Below, piece by piece: positions 1-6,234 of a stretch of DNA of 7,727 nt. A program made the translations under genes and the position numbers. The first letter of the stretch is position 1; every line of letters starts with the position of its first letter. Location: contig JBNGDP010000153.1 of NCBI GenBank assembly GCA_049975345.1, positions 1 through 7,727 on the forward strand, read 5' to 3'. Below the pieces are notes generated by a model. That model saw only the letters and a list, made by a program, of their open reading frames with translations. It was not told where the DNA came from and made no database searches. This DNA is from Oceanipulchritudo sp049975345 (GTDB lineage Bacteria; Verrucomicrobiota; Verrucomicrobiia; Opitutales; Oceanipulchritudinaceae).

Positions 1-45
1 CGGCTCAGGTTTGACAGCGGGGCTTGCCCCCGCAACCGGCTCAGG
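1..45. repeat. REP-like GC-rich hairpin element at the left edge
   Basis: A 6-bp stem (GCGGGG at 17-22, CCCCGC at 28-33) encloses a 5-nt loop. It is flanked by two copies of CGGCTCAGG, at 1-9 and 37-45. The core at 11-24 recurs with one mismatch at 7710-7723, in the same orientation. Together these suggest an intergenic repeat family, and the window edge cuts the element. The hairpin, the direct repeats and the second copy are seen directly; calling it a REP-type element is inference. Confidence 0.35.
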
Positions 46-288
46 CCTTGTCCTTGGAAAAATCCGCCTCATCCGTTGCCTGGATGCCTGTGTGGAAATT
101 TTCCCACAAGCATCTCTCAATCCTTGGCATCCATGGTTCTTCATCTCCGAAGGTGGGTTTATCCACCTTCCATTTCCAGCCCAGAGGCATGCTGGAGTGG
201 CGGCCGGTTTTGATTGGCCACGGGGATGGGTGGGGACGAAAAACTTGTGGCAAACTTGACCGGGCGGATTTGCCGACCATGTTCCGCC
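46..288. other. Stretch without a supportable gene
   Basis: Open frames cross this stretch on both strands, but none gives a recognisable protein, and the longest plus-strand frame runs on into the photolyase gene out of frame. It lies upstream of the SDR remnant, so it could carry the promoter of the SDR-photolyase unit, but I see no convincing -35/-10 pair. The only structure found is the hairpin at 149-170. Confidence 0.5.
149..170. other. Perfect 8-bp inverted repeat (hairpin)
   Basis: GAAGGTGG at 149-156 and CCACCTTC at 163-170 are perfect reverse complements around a 6-nt loop. No T-run follows on either strand, so an ordinary intrinsic terminator is unlikely. It could be a protein-binding site or part of a repeat. 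The pairing is seen; any function is unknown. Confidence 0.4.
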
Positions 289-480
289 ATGCCCAAAACC
301 ATTTTAGGGATGGAAGGGAACTCCGGAATCGGCCTCGCGACGGTGCGCCAATTGCAGGCGCAGGGGGATCATGTGATCGCGGCGGCGCTTGTTTGTTTCC
401 TGCTCTCCGATGCATCGAAGTTCATGACCGGACAAATAATCCGGCCCGCCGGCGGGCTTTCCTCGGTGCGCACCTTCTGA
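289..480 (+). pseudogene. Short-chain dehydrogenase/reductase, internally deleted remnant
   Basis: The 63-residue reading frame has both ends of an SDR (NAD(P)-dependent Rossmann oxidoreductase) and no middle. Residues 1-32 start MPKTIL and carry NSGIGLATVRQLQAQG, the cofactor-binding turn and first helix. Residues 33-63 (ALVCFLLSDASKFMTGQ, then PAGGLSSVRTF) match the family's C-terminal end. SDRs usually have about 230-250 residues, so roughly 170-190 are missing, including the catalytic Ser and YxxxK. The fusion stays in frame and falls near three consecutive GCG codons at 379-387. The glycine motif is also damaged: MEGNSGIG where TGGNSGIG is expected; the three altered codons (G7, M8, E9) are each one base from the usual LVTGG reading. 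The stop lies 6 bp before the photolyase ATG, so the two were probably one transcript. It cannot be an active enzyme. Confidence 0.75.
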
Positions 481-486
481 TGCGTC

Positions 487-1944
487 ATGGAAAGCACCCT
501 CATTTATCCGCACCAGCTTTTCGCCCGGCATCCGGCGATCGCCAAGGGCCGTGCGATCCATCTCATCGAGGAGCCGCTTTTCTTCGGAACGGACGCGCGT
601 TGGCCCGCGGCGATGCACCGGCAGAAGCTGATGCTGCATCGCGCCTCAATGAAAGCCTATGCCGCCGATCTCAAGGCGCAGGGGCATCGCGTGAGTTATG
701 TGGAATTTAGCGATGCCCTCAAGCTCCCCAAGGGCACGACGCAGCTTCATCTGGTGGATCCGGTGGATGATGTGTTGATGAAACGCATCCGGAAACTGGG
801 TCCGGAACTGGTGATCCATGAGTCCCCCAACTTCCTGACGCCACGGGCCTTTCTTGAAACGCAGATAGGATCCGGGAAGAAACCCTCCATGGCCAGGTTC
901 TACGTGGCCCAGCGGCAACGCATGGGTCTTCTTTTGGAAAAGGATGGATCGCCCGTGGGAGGCAAGTGGTCCTTCGATACGGAAAACCGCGCCAAGCTGC
1001 CGAAAAGACATGTTCCGCCGATGGAGCCGCTTTGTCCGGGAAATGCCTTCACCCGGGAAGCGGCGGCTTATGTGGAGAAACATTTCCCCGACAACCCGGG
1101 CTCCACCCGGCATTTCCGCTGGCCGGTCACGCGCGAGGACGCGGAAGCCTGGCTGGACCGCTTCATCGACGAGCGCATGGAGCACTTCGGGATCTATGAG
1201 GATGCGATCTCGACCGAGTTTGCCTATCTCCATCACTCGGCCATCACCCCGGCGCTCAACATCGGCCTCCTCGATCCGCAAGATGTGATCGACCGCGTGA
1301 TGGCAAAACGGATGAAGATCCCGATGAATTCATTGGAGGGATTCGTCCGGCAGGTCATCGGCTGGCGGGAGTTCATGCGCGGGATCTATCAATTCCGCGG
1401 GGTGGAAATCCGCACGCGCAATTTCTGGAACTTCGATCGCCCGCTTCCCGCCTCGTTTTACGATGGCACGACCGGCATCCCGCCGGTGGACCGTCTCATC
1501 CGGCAACTGCTGACGGATGGATACTGTCATCACATCGAGCGATTGATGGTTCTCGGAAATTTCATGCTGCTGTGCCGTTTCCGTCCGGATGACGTGTATC
1601 GCTGGTTCATGGAAATGTTCGTGGATTCCTACGACTGGGTGATGGTTCCCAATGTGTATGGCATGTCGCAGTTTGCAGACGGCGGCACCTTCACCACCAA
1701 ACCCTATCTCTCCGGCTCCAATTACATCCTCAAGATGTCCGACGAACGCAAAGGGCCCTGGTGCGAGGTATGGGATGGACTGTTCTGGACCTTCATCGGC
1801 GATCACGCGGCGTTTTTCCTGAAGAATCCGCGCCTGTCGATGATGGTGAGGACCTGGCAGAAAATGCCGGATGCCAAAAAAGGGGCGCATCGCAAGGCGG
1901 CGGAGGGCTTTCTGGGGTTAACCGCGGATGGACGCGGATTTTGA
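487..1944 (+). CDS. Cryptochrome/photolyase family protein (DPRP type), without the FeS ligands
   Basis: This is a 485-residue flavoprotein of the deoxyribodipyrimidine photolyase-related family, expected in the cytoplasm to bind FAD and use light for DNA repair (possibly 6-4 photoproducts) or signalling. The N-terminus has LIYPHQLF, typical of the antenna-binding alpha/beta domain. GGKWSFDTENR lies at about 158-168. The helical FAD-binding domain has HHIERLM (348-354), GNF (357-359) and GMSQFADGG (392-400). Family members of the Agrobacterium PhrB type bind a 4Fe-4S cluster through four cysteines, two of them in a CxxC. Here there are only four cysteines (183, 347, 363, 426), no CxxC, IPPVD (331-335) where an MNC-type ligand normally sits, and a shortened loop before Cys426. 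The start is the first ATG, and no clear ribosome-binding site precedes it. The last nine residues are encoded by a short repeat. Family membership is near certain; the repair specificity is not shown. Confidence 0.92.
   Translation: MESTLIYPHQLFARHPAIAKGRAIHLIEEPLFFGTDARWPAAMHRQKLMLHRASMKAYAADLKAQGHRVSYVEFSDALKLPKGTTQLHLVDPVDDVLMKRIRKLGPELVIHESPNFLTPRAFLETQIGSGKKPSMARFYVAQRQRMGLLLEKDGSPVGGKWSFDTENRAKLPKRHVPPMEPLCPGNAFTREAAAYVEKHFPDNPGSTRHFRWPVTREDAEAWLDRFIDERMEHFGIYEDAISTEFAYLHHSAITPALNIGLLDPQDVIDRVMAKRMKIPMNSLEGFVRQVIGWREFMRGIYQFRGVEIRTRNFWNFDRPLPASFYDGTTGIPPVDRLIRQLLTDGYCHHIERLMVLGNFMLLCRFRPDDVYRWFMEMFVDSYDWVMVPNVYGMSQFADGGTFTTKPYLSGSNYILKMSDERKGPWCEVWDGLFWTFIGDHAAFFLKNPRLSMMVRTWQKMPDAKKGAHRKAAEGFLGLTADGRGF
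1918..1940. repeat. Short GCGGAT-type repeat at the photolyase 3' end
   Basis: TTA is followed by two 10-bp units, ACCGCGGATG (1921-1930) and GACGCGGATT (1931-1940), matching at seven positions. It supplies the last codons of the photolyase (TADGRGF), just before its stop. It resembles short tandem intergenic repeats of the form ACCGCAGATGGACGCAGAT that I remember from verrucomicrobial and planctomycete genomes. That comparison is from memory and was not checked. Confidence 0.4.
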
Positions 1945-1953
1945 TGGGATGAC

Positions 1954-2055
1954 CGCGGAAAAGTGATCGCTTTTGATACCAACCACCCGGTCGGTTTCGA
2001 ATACTGGCTGATGAAGTTCGATGGCGTAAGGAACATCCCGATCAGCGCGAAATGA
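1954..2055 (+). pseudogene. Relic of a HipA-family kinase (fragment)
   Basis: Read in the same frame as the photolyase after its stop, this stretch gives about 33 residues before TGA at 2053-2055, including RGKVIAFDTNHP, then VGFEYWLMKFDGV. The second block looks like the conserved segment of HipA-type toxins (Ser/Thr kinases of type II toxin-antitoxin systems), where a xxWLxKFDGV strand follows the ARPK region. Resemblance stops after FDGV: the family continues with a charged stretch, while here RNIPISAK leads to a stop. No start codon, N-terminal domain, kinase catalytic loop or HipB antitoxin is present. It is a short leftover at most. The call rests on one motif. Confidence 0.45.
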
Positions 2056-2460
2056 TCCACCAAGCCCTCCGTGTCGATCCGATCTCATGAAACCGGAAGC
2101 GCAAAAAACCGTCCAGCCCGAATGCTCGTCCATGCGCAGGAGGCGGGAGCCGGTCTGAGCTCATGGAGGGGGATACCTTGAAACAGGCCGAATTTTACCA
2201 AAATCAAAATTTTCTGACCCTGGCCGCCGGCCTGGGGCCCAGCGACTCCTTCATTTGCTTCCCAATTTGGAGATCCCGAAGACCCGCGAAACTTTTGTCT
2301 GAGGACAAATTCAGTAAGAATCACTAATTATGTTGCCAAAAACAACCTGATATATTGCAGTTGGACACTCATGCTGTTCCTCCAGACTAGGGGCTTCTGC
2401 CCACTCCAGCAGGAATGGAGGAATTCTCAACTTATTTTAGAACAACCAAATCAAAGTACG
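2056..2460. other. Intergenic region upstream of the OmcB-like gene
   Basis: I see no gene here. The part around 2215-2260 is very GC-rich, with GGCC-type palindromes; from about 2290 on it becomes AT-rich, as expected for a promoter region. A 6-bp hairpin lies at 2294-2309 (TTTGTC, TGAG loop, GACAAA). TATATT at 2351-2356 is a possible -10 box, but the only -35-like hexamer nearby (TTGCCA, 2333-2338) is 12 bp away, too close for a standard sigma-70 promoter. The promoter of the lipoprotein gene is therefore probably between 2290 and 2440 but not resolved. Confidence 0.4.
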
Positions 2461-4026
2461 ATGAAGGGAAAATCACTCAAAACCTGTGCAATTGCCATGC
2501 TCACAGCGACCCTGTTCGCAGGCTGTGCCACTCAGACACAAACCAAGGCAGAACCAGCTCCCGCAGCGGTAAAGGAATCCTCGACCAAGTCGGGATATGG
2601 TCCGGCCTACACGACCTTTGAGCGCAACGGTCTCACCTATGTAAAGGGATCCGTTGCCTATCCGACGGGCATGCTCTCTTCGAGCTCGCTTCTATTGGAG
2701 AAGGTTGTTCCGGAGGAGGTGATGGTAGGCACGCCTTATCGGGTTGAGTACACCCTGCGGAATCTCTCGGATGTCACCCTCAAGGATGTGGTTGTCACGG
2801 ATGTGGTGGGAAGTAATTTCCGCCTCAGCGACTCCGCCCCGGCTGCCGACGGAGTGGAAGGAGAGACCGCGACCTGGCTGCTGGGTGAAATCGCTCCGGG
2901 GGGCACGCGCAACATCCTCCTGAATGCGTCCTCTCCCGAAGAAGGCTACGCAACCACCTGCTCCTCAGTCACCTTTGTGCCCAGCTATTGTGAAACAATC
3001 CGGGTTGTGCGAGCCGATCTGCAACTCGTCCTGGATCTGACCCCGAGCGTGATCCTGTGTGACGAGATTCCCGCCCGTATCACGGTGACCAACACTGGAA
3101 GCAGCCGTCTGACGGATGTTGTCGTGCAGGACTCTCTGCCGAGCGGCTTGATGACCGTCTCTGGCCAGTCGGCCATCAGTCTTGATGCCGGCACCCTGAA
3201 TCCGGGCGAATCGAAATCCTTCGACCTCAAACTCAAGGCATCCTCAACCGGCCGTTACGAGGCTTCACCTGTGGCAAATTCCGCCCAGGGAATCAGTGCC
3301 GAAGATGCCGGCGCGGTTGTGGTCAGTGCACCGAGCCTTGCGGTCTCCTGTGACGCTCCCGCCGAGCGCTTCATCGGGCGTCCCGTGGACGTCTGCTTCC
3401 AGGTTGAAAACCTGGGAAGCGCCGCTTCTGCCAACACCGTCCTGAAGGTCGATATCCCCGCCGGAGCCAACTTCCAGGGCGCGACCGCGGGCGGGACGGT
3501 TATCGGTTCCCAAGTCGTGTGGAAGCTAGGCCGACTGGCCCCGGAAGGGAATGCCGAGGTATGTGCCACATTCACGGCATCCCAAGCCGGCCTGTTGGCC
3601 TTCAATGGCTCACTCGAGGGCGATTGCGCGACTACGGTTTCCACAGTATGCCGTACCAGGATCGCCGGCATTCCCGCTATTCTGCTTGAAGTGATCGACC
3701 TTGAAGACCCGATTGAAGTAGGATCCAACCAGACCTACCAGATCGTCGTGACGAATCAGGGTTCCGCGCCGGCAACCAATGTCCAGGTGACCGCCACCCT
3801 TGAGGACAAGCAGTCCTATGTAAGCTCGTCCGGCAGCTCGCAGGCACGTGTTGCCGGCAAGGTCATCGAATTGAGCCCGGTACCGTCCATCGCACCGCGA
3901 GAAAAAGCCACATGGAATATTGTTGTCAGGGCCGTTGAGGCCGGCGACATCCGCTTCTCGGTGGAACTGCAAAGCGACCAAATCACCCGGCCGGTCCGCG
4001 AGACCGAAGCCACCAACCAGTACTGA
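2461..4026 (+). CDS. OmcB-like DUF11-repeat lipoprotein
   Basis: This is a 521-residue secreted lipoprotein. Residues 1-22 are a lipoprotein signal peptide: MKGKSLK, a hydrophobic core, and the lipobox LFAGC with Cys22 as the lipidated residue. A Thr/Ala/Pro-rich linker follows to about 78. Four Ig-like DUF11/OmcB-type domains come next, at about 80-181, 184-289, 291-400 and 406-521, with recurring cores such as VGTPYRVEYTLRN, IPARITVTNTGSS and NQTYQIVVTNQGSAPATNV. The end (ITRPVRETEATNQY) closely parallels the end of Chlamydia OmcB, the cysteine-rich outer-membrane-complex protein. It has only about nine cysteines after Cys22, far fewer than OmcB, so heavy disulfide cross-linking is less likely. 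A role in envelope structure is inferred. An in-frame ATG at 2371 was not used because the lipoprotein signal begins at 2461. It is a single-gene unit ended by the terminator at 4051. Confidence 0.88.
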   Translation: MKGKSLKTCAIAMLTATLFAGCATQTQTKAEPAPAAVKESSTKSGYGPAYTTFERNGLTYVKGSVAYPTGMLSSSSLLLEKVVPEEVMVGTPYRVEYTLRNLSDVTLKDVVVTDVVGSNFRLSDSAPAADGVEGETATWLLGEIAPGGTRNILLNASSPEEGYATTCSSVTFVPSYCETIRVVRADLQLVLDLTPSVILCDEIPARITVTNTGSSRLTDVVVQDSLPSGLMTVSGQSAISLDAGTLNPGESKSFDLKLKASSTGRYEASPVANSAQGISAEDAGAVVVSAPSLAVSCDAPAERFIGRPVDVCFQVENLGSAASANTVLKVDIPAGANFQGATAGGTVIGSQVVWKLGRLAPEGNAEVCATFTASQAGLLAFNGSLEGDCATTVSTVCRTRIAGIPAILLEVIDLEDPIEVGSNQTYQIVVTNQGSAPATNVQVTATLEDKQSYVSSSGSSQARVAGKVIELSPVPSIAPREKATWNIVVRAVEAGDIRFSVELQSDQITRPVRETEATNQY

Positions 4027-4050
4027 TTCAAGCAACGGAGTTATCATTTC

Positions 4051-4089
4051 AGCGCCAGTCGCCTTCGGGTGGCTGGCGCTTTTGCTTTA
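4051..4089 (+). terminator. Strong intrinsic terminator of the OmcB-like gene
   Basis: A 13-bp stem (4051-4063 with 4068-4080, two G-U pairs in RNA) closes a UUCG tetraloop, followed by TTTTGCTTT at 4081-4089. It begins 24 bp after the lipoprotein stop codon. C(UUCG)G is an unusually stable loop. Confidence 0.9.
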
Positions 4090-4128
4090 ACGACTTCCGG
4101 GAAGAAGCACACCCGCACGTCCCTCAAG

Positions 4129-4383
4129 ATGATCAACCGCCATTACCGGGAGGTCATCGAGCGTGGCGAACGGTTGCGCGAATGCGCCGGGGTGGTCCTG
4201 GCACTCGAGGGAAAGTCGGCAGAGGAGATCTTCGGTTACCCGGATTACCTGAAGTTCCGCTCCAGCATGACCCTGTTCGCCGAGGCGGCCGGGCCGGGGT
4301 CGGTCTTCCACAAGGTGCTGGCGAAGTACTTCGGCGGGCATGGGGATCCGGCGACGCTGGAGCTGCTGTCGGTTGAGCCTTAA
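4129..4383 (+). pseudogene. DUF1810 family protein, C-terminal half only
   Basis: From the ATG at 4129 the frame encodes 84 residues. RLREC, then LALEGKSAEEIFGYPDYLKF, RSSMTLFAEAA and the final KYFGGHGDPATLELL match the C-terminal half of DUF1810, a small family of unknown function normally of about 140 residues. The conserved N-terminal half (with the WxWFIFPQ-type motif) is absent. Upstream the frame runs back into the terminator hairpin, where a GTG at 4069 is not a credible start. A truncated gene is likelier than a functional short one, since the region just before RLREC (HYREVIERGE) already departs from the family. The breakpoint lies about 60 bp after the terminator. Its TAA overlaps the stop of the convergent ATPase gene. 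Confidence 0.7.
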
Positions 4384-5588
4384 ACGGCCTCTGCCCACTT
4401 TTCCACCGGCTCGGCGAGAAAGGTCTCCACGGCAATGCCGTCGCCGCCGACCAGCAGGCTGCGGTCGGGCTTGAAGGCCTCTGCAAATGCCGCCATCCCT
4501 GGAAGCTGATCCCGCCGGCGACCGCCCTTCACTTCGATGGCAACCAGTCGTTTACCCCGGCGCAGGATATAGTCCACCTCATGGTTGCCCGCCCGCCAAT
4601 AAAACAGTTCACAGACCCCGCGTTGTACGGCATTGGCAAGGTGGGCGCCAATGGCGGATTCCACCAGGCGGCCGTGGAATTCCCTGTCGGTCCGGACTTC
4701 CTCGGGTGACAAGCCTTCCAATGCCGTCATTAGGGCCGTGTTGAAAACCTGCAGCTTGGGGCTCGATGCCCGCTGGCGGACAGCCTGGCCCGCGTATTTC
4801 GGAATGCCTGTCAGCATACCGGTCGCCGCCAGTAATTCGAGATAGTGGGCCAATGTGGTCGTGTTCCCCGCTTCCTGAAGCTGCCCCAGCATTTTGTTGT
4901 AGGAAAGCATCTGACCGGAGTAGCGGCACCCGAGCTCGAAGAGCCGCCGCAGCAAGGCCGGCTTGTCCACACGGGTCAGCATCAACACATCCCGGGAAAT
5001 ACTCGTCTCGATCAACGAATCCAAAACGTAGCGCCGCCAACGTTCCGGCTCACTTTTCAGCGGGGCCGCTCCAGGATAGCCTCCAAAGTAGAGATACTCC
5101 TCGAGCGTGTACCCAAACGCCTCTTGCATCTCCGCAAAGGACCAGTGCGGCAGGTGCAGGGTCTCGAAACGGCCCGCAAGGCTCTCCGTCAGCCCGCGCG
5201 CCAGCATCAGCGGCGCCGATCCCAACAAGACCACTTTCAGTGCCGTTCCACGCCGGGTGTCTTCATCCCAGAGCCGCTTCACCCCCTCCGACCAGTTCTC
5301 GACTTTTTGCACCTCATCCACCACGAGGATCCCTTCACCGTCGCCAGCCTCCAGTCGCGCCGCTTCCCATTGCTGTTCCAACCACAAACTCCCGCGCAAG
5401 GTCGGCTCGTCCGCGCTCACAAACCTCACCGGCACCGTCTGCTCTGCCGTCACCTGCTCAACCAACGTCGTCTTTCCTACCTGACGTGCTCCGGTCACCA
5501 CCTGAAGCCTACCCCGCGGCTCCGCCAAACGACGCTTCAGCTCTGCCCCCTGCCCACGCTGGAACCGCTTTTCCTGAATACTCATCAT
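4380..5588 (-). CDS. AAA-type ATPase with DUF4143 domain
   Basis: This is a 402-residue P-loop ATPase of the AAA_14/DUF4143 class, common in bacteria and archaea and of unknown physiological role. The Walker A motif GARQVGKTT is at 33-41, Walker B ILVVDEVQK ends near 94 with D91-E92, and the sensor-1-like strand VVLLGSAP follows. The middle contains a winged-helix-like segment, LAHYLELLAATGMLTGIPKY. The C-terminal DUF4143 part has EVDYILRRGKRLVAIEVK (337-354), where D339 and E352-x-K354 fit a PD-(D/E)xK nuclease-type fold. No break or missing core motif is seen. Two adjacent ATGs (5588 and 5585) are possible starts. The palindrome at 5589-5608 touches the first. TTGACT at 5623-5618 could be a -35 box, which would place the -10 region inside the palindrome. 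The stop overlaps that of the DUF1810 remnant through a shared TTAA. Confidence 0.9.
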   Translation of the reverse strand: MMSIQEKRFQRGQGAELKRRLAEPRGRLQVVTGARQVGKTTLVEQVTAEQTVPVRFVSADEPTLRGSLWLEQQWEAARLEAGDGEGILVVDEVQKVENWSEGVKRLWDEDTRRGTALKVVLLGSAPLMLARGLTESLAGRFETLHLPHWSFAEMQEAFGYTLEEYLYFGGYPGAAPLKSEPERWRRYVLDSLIETSISRDVLMLTRVDKPALLRRLFELGCRYSGQMLSYNKMLGQLQEAGNTTTLAHYLELLAATGMLTGIPKYAGQAVRQRASSPKLQVFNTALMTALEGLSPEEVRTDREFHGRLVESAIGAHLANAVQRGVCELFYWRAGNHEVDYILRRGKRLVAIEVKGGRRRDQLPGMAAFAEAFKPDRSLLVGGDGIAVETFLAEPVEKWAEAV

Positions 5589-5608
5589 ATTGAGTAAATT
5601 TACTCAAT
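5589..5608. promoter_or_regulatory. Perfect 20-bp palindrome at the ATPase start, likely operator
   Basis: ATTGAGTAAA and TTTACTCAAT join with no spacer to make a perfect palindrome directly adjacent to the ATPase start codon. A -35-like TTGACT on the minus strand (5623-5618) puts the likely promoter over it. A dimeric repressor bound here would block both transcription and the start of the message. The symmetry is seen; an operator role and autoregulation are inferred. Confidence 0.65.
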
Positions 5609-5634
5609 GGACTGAAAAGTCAATCGAAATAAGG

Positions 5635-5847
5635 TCAGCTTGGGGTTATTGGGGTGTATCCGTGCGAACATTGTCCCCATTGTTGGGGGTGGCGAGGCCT
5701 GCAAGCTGAGGCCGGTTCTTTGACAGTGCCCTGGGGGTGGGAGAGGCGGTCATCGACGATGACGATCGCGTCCCGGCTGGCCCGGTTGCGGTCGCAGTTC
5801 CAGCCGCCGACATCCCAGCCGATGTAAAAGTGCTTCCCCTTCGTCAT
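5635..5847 (-). pseudogene. N-terminal fragment of an unassigned protein with a GWDVGGW motif
   Basis: The frame starts MTKGKHFYIGWDVGGWNCD and continues with SRDAIVIVD. This is the look of a first beta hairpin in an RNase H-like or actin-like fold, where a strand carries an acidic residue before a glycine turn. I cannot name the family with confidence. After about residue 35 the sequence (SHPQGTVKEPASACRPRHP and on) loses strand and helix character and reads as unrelated DNA, ending at a TGA after 70 residues. I therefore take it as a gene cut off after its first 100 bp or so. It starts 26 bp after the metallophosphoesterase remnant on the same strand, so it is probably the third gene of the Fic unit. 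Confidence 0.5.
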
Positions 5848-5873
5848 GCGTCCAGTACAAGCGAAAGGGGGCC

Positions 5874-6222
5874 TCAGTGCAAGGTCCTCACCTCCAGTTC
5901 CCCGTCCTCCACCACCCCATACCCCGTCTGGGCGCAGTCGATGCACCAGGAGCGGCCCTTCTGGCGGGGATGGGCGTTGGCGGAATGGCCGACGATCTGG
6001 CGGTAGGGCAGCCCGTCGACAAACTCCTGCTCCCAGTCCAGCCAGAGCGGACCGCCGACCGGTTGCTGGCCACCCCGGGCCGGACCGGCCTCCAGCAGGG
6101 GATGATCCTCGTTCTCAAACAGGTCGCCGATCACCCCCTCCCACTGCGTCAGGAGGTCCTGCAGCGCCGCCTCGGGCCGTTCCGTGTCCAGGGATGTCGG
6201 GAATAACGAGGAGGCGGCTCAT
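5874..6222 (-). pseudogene. Metallophosphoesterase, internally deleted and frameshifted remnant
   Basis: The gene begins 12 bp after the Fic stop with MSRLLVIPDI, a typical calcineurin-like phosphoesterase start. The next residue should be the metal-binding His of DxHG but is Pro (CCT instead of CAT). From about 6188 on, the plausible protein continues in another frame: DTERPEAALQDLLTQWEGVI, then GGPLWLDWEQEFVDG, LPYRQIVGHSANAH and WCIDCAQTGYG, ending GELEVRTLH. That matches the C-terminal part of these phosphatases, including the GH motif. The GDxxDR and GNHE/D blocks, roughly 100 or more residues, are missing. A deletion around 6178-6193 with a change of frame explains it. No catalytic activity is possible. 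Its position right after Fic suggests cotranscription. Confidence 0.65.
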
Positions 6223-6234
6223 AGGGGTGGCAGG

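Noticed and set aside
1..45. Start of a CRISPR array (two CGGCTCAGG copies 36 bp apart)
   Set aside because: The repeat is only 9 bp, occurs twice, and what lies between is a GC hairpin resembling an intergenic repeat.
24..710. A 228-codon plus-strand open frame across the SDR remnant and the photolyase start
   Set aside because: It is out of frame with both, has an Arg/Pro/Ala-rich composition, and shows no motif.
2333..2356. TTGCCA and TATATT as a sigma-70 promoter
   Set aside because: The spacing is 12 bp, well short of the usual 16-18.
2371..2460. A 30-residue N-terminal extension of the OmcB-like protein
   Set aside because: It would bury the lipoprotein signal, which begins properly at 2461.
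4069..4128. GTG at 4069 as the DUF1810 start
   Set aside because: It lies inside the stem of the terminator, and the added residues do not resemble the family.
4845..5597. A 250-codon plus-strand open frame opposite the ATPase
   Set aside because: It is antisense to a gene with clear Walker motifs and has Pro/Arg/His-rich composition typical of a shadow frame.
5600..5680. A 26-codon minus-strand frame between the GWDVGGW fragment and the ATPase
   Set aside because: No ribosome-binding site or recognisable sequence, and it ends inside the operator palindrome.
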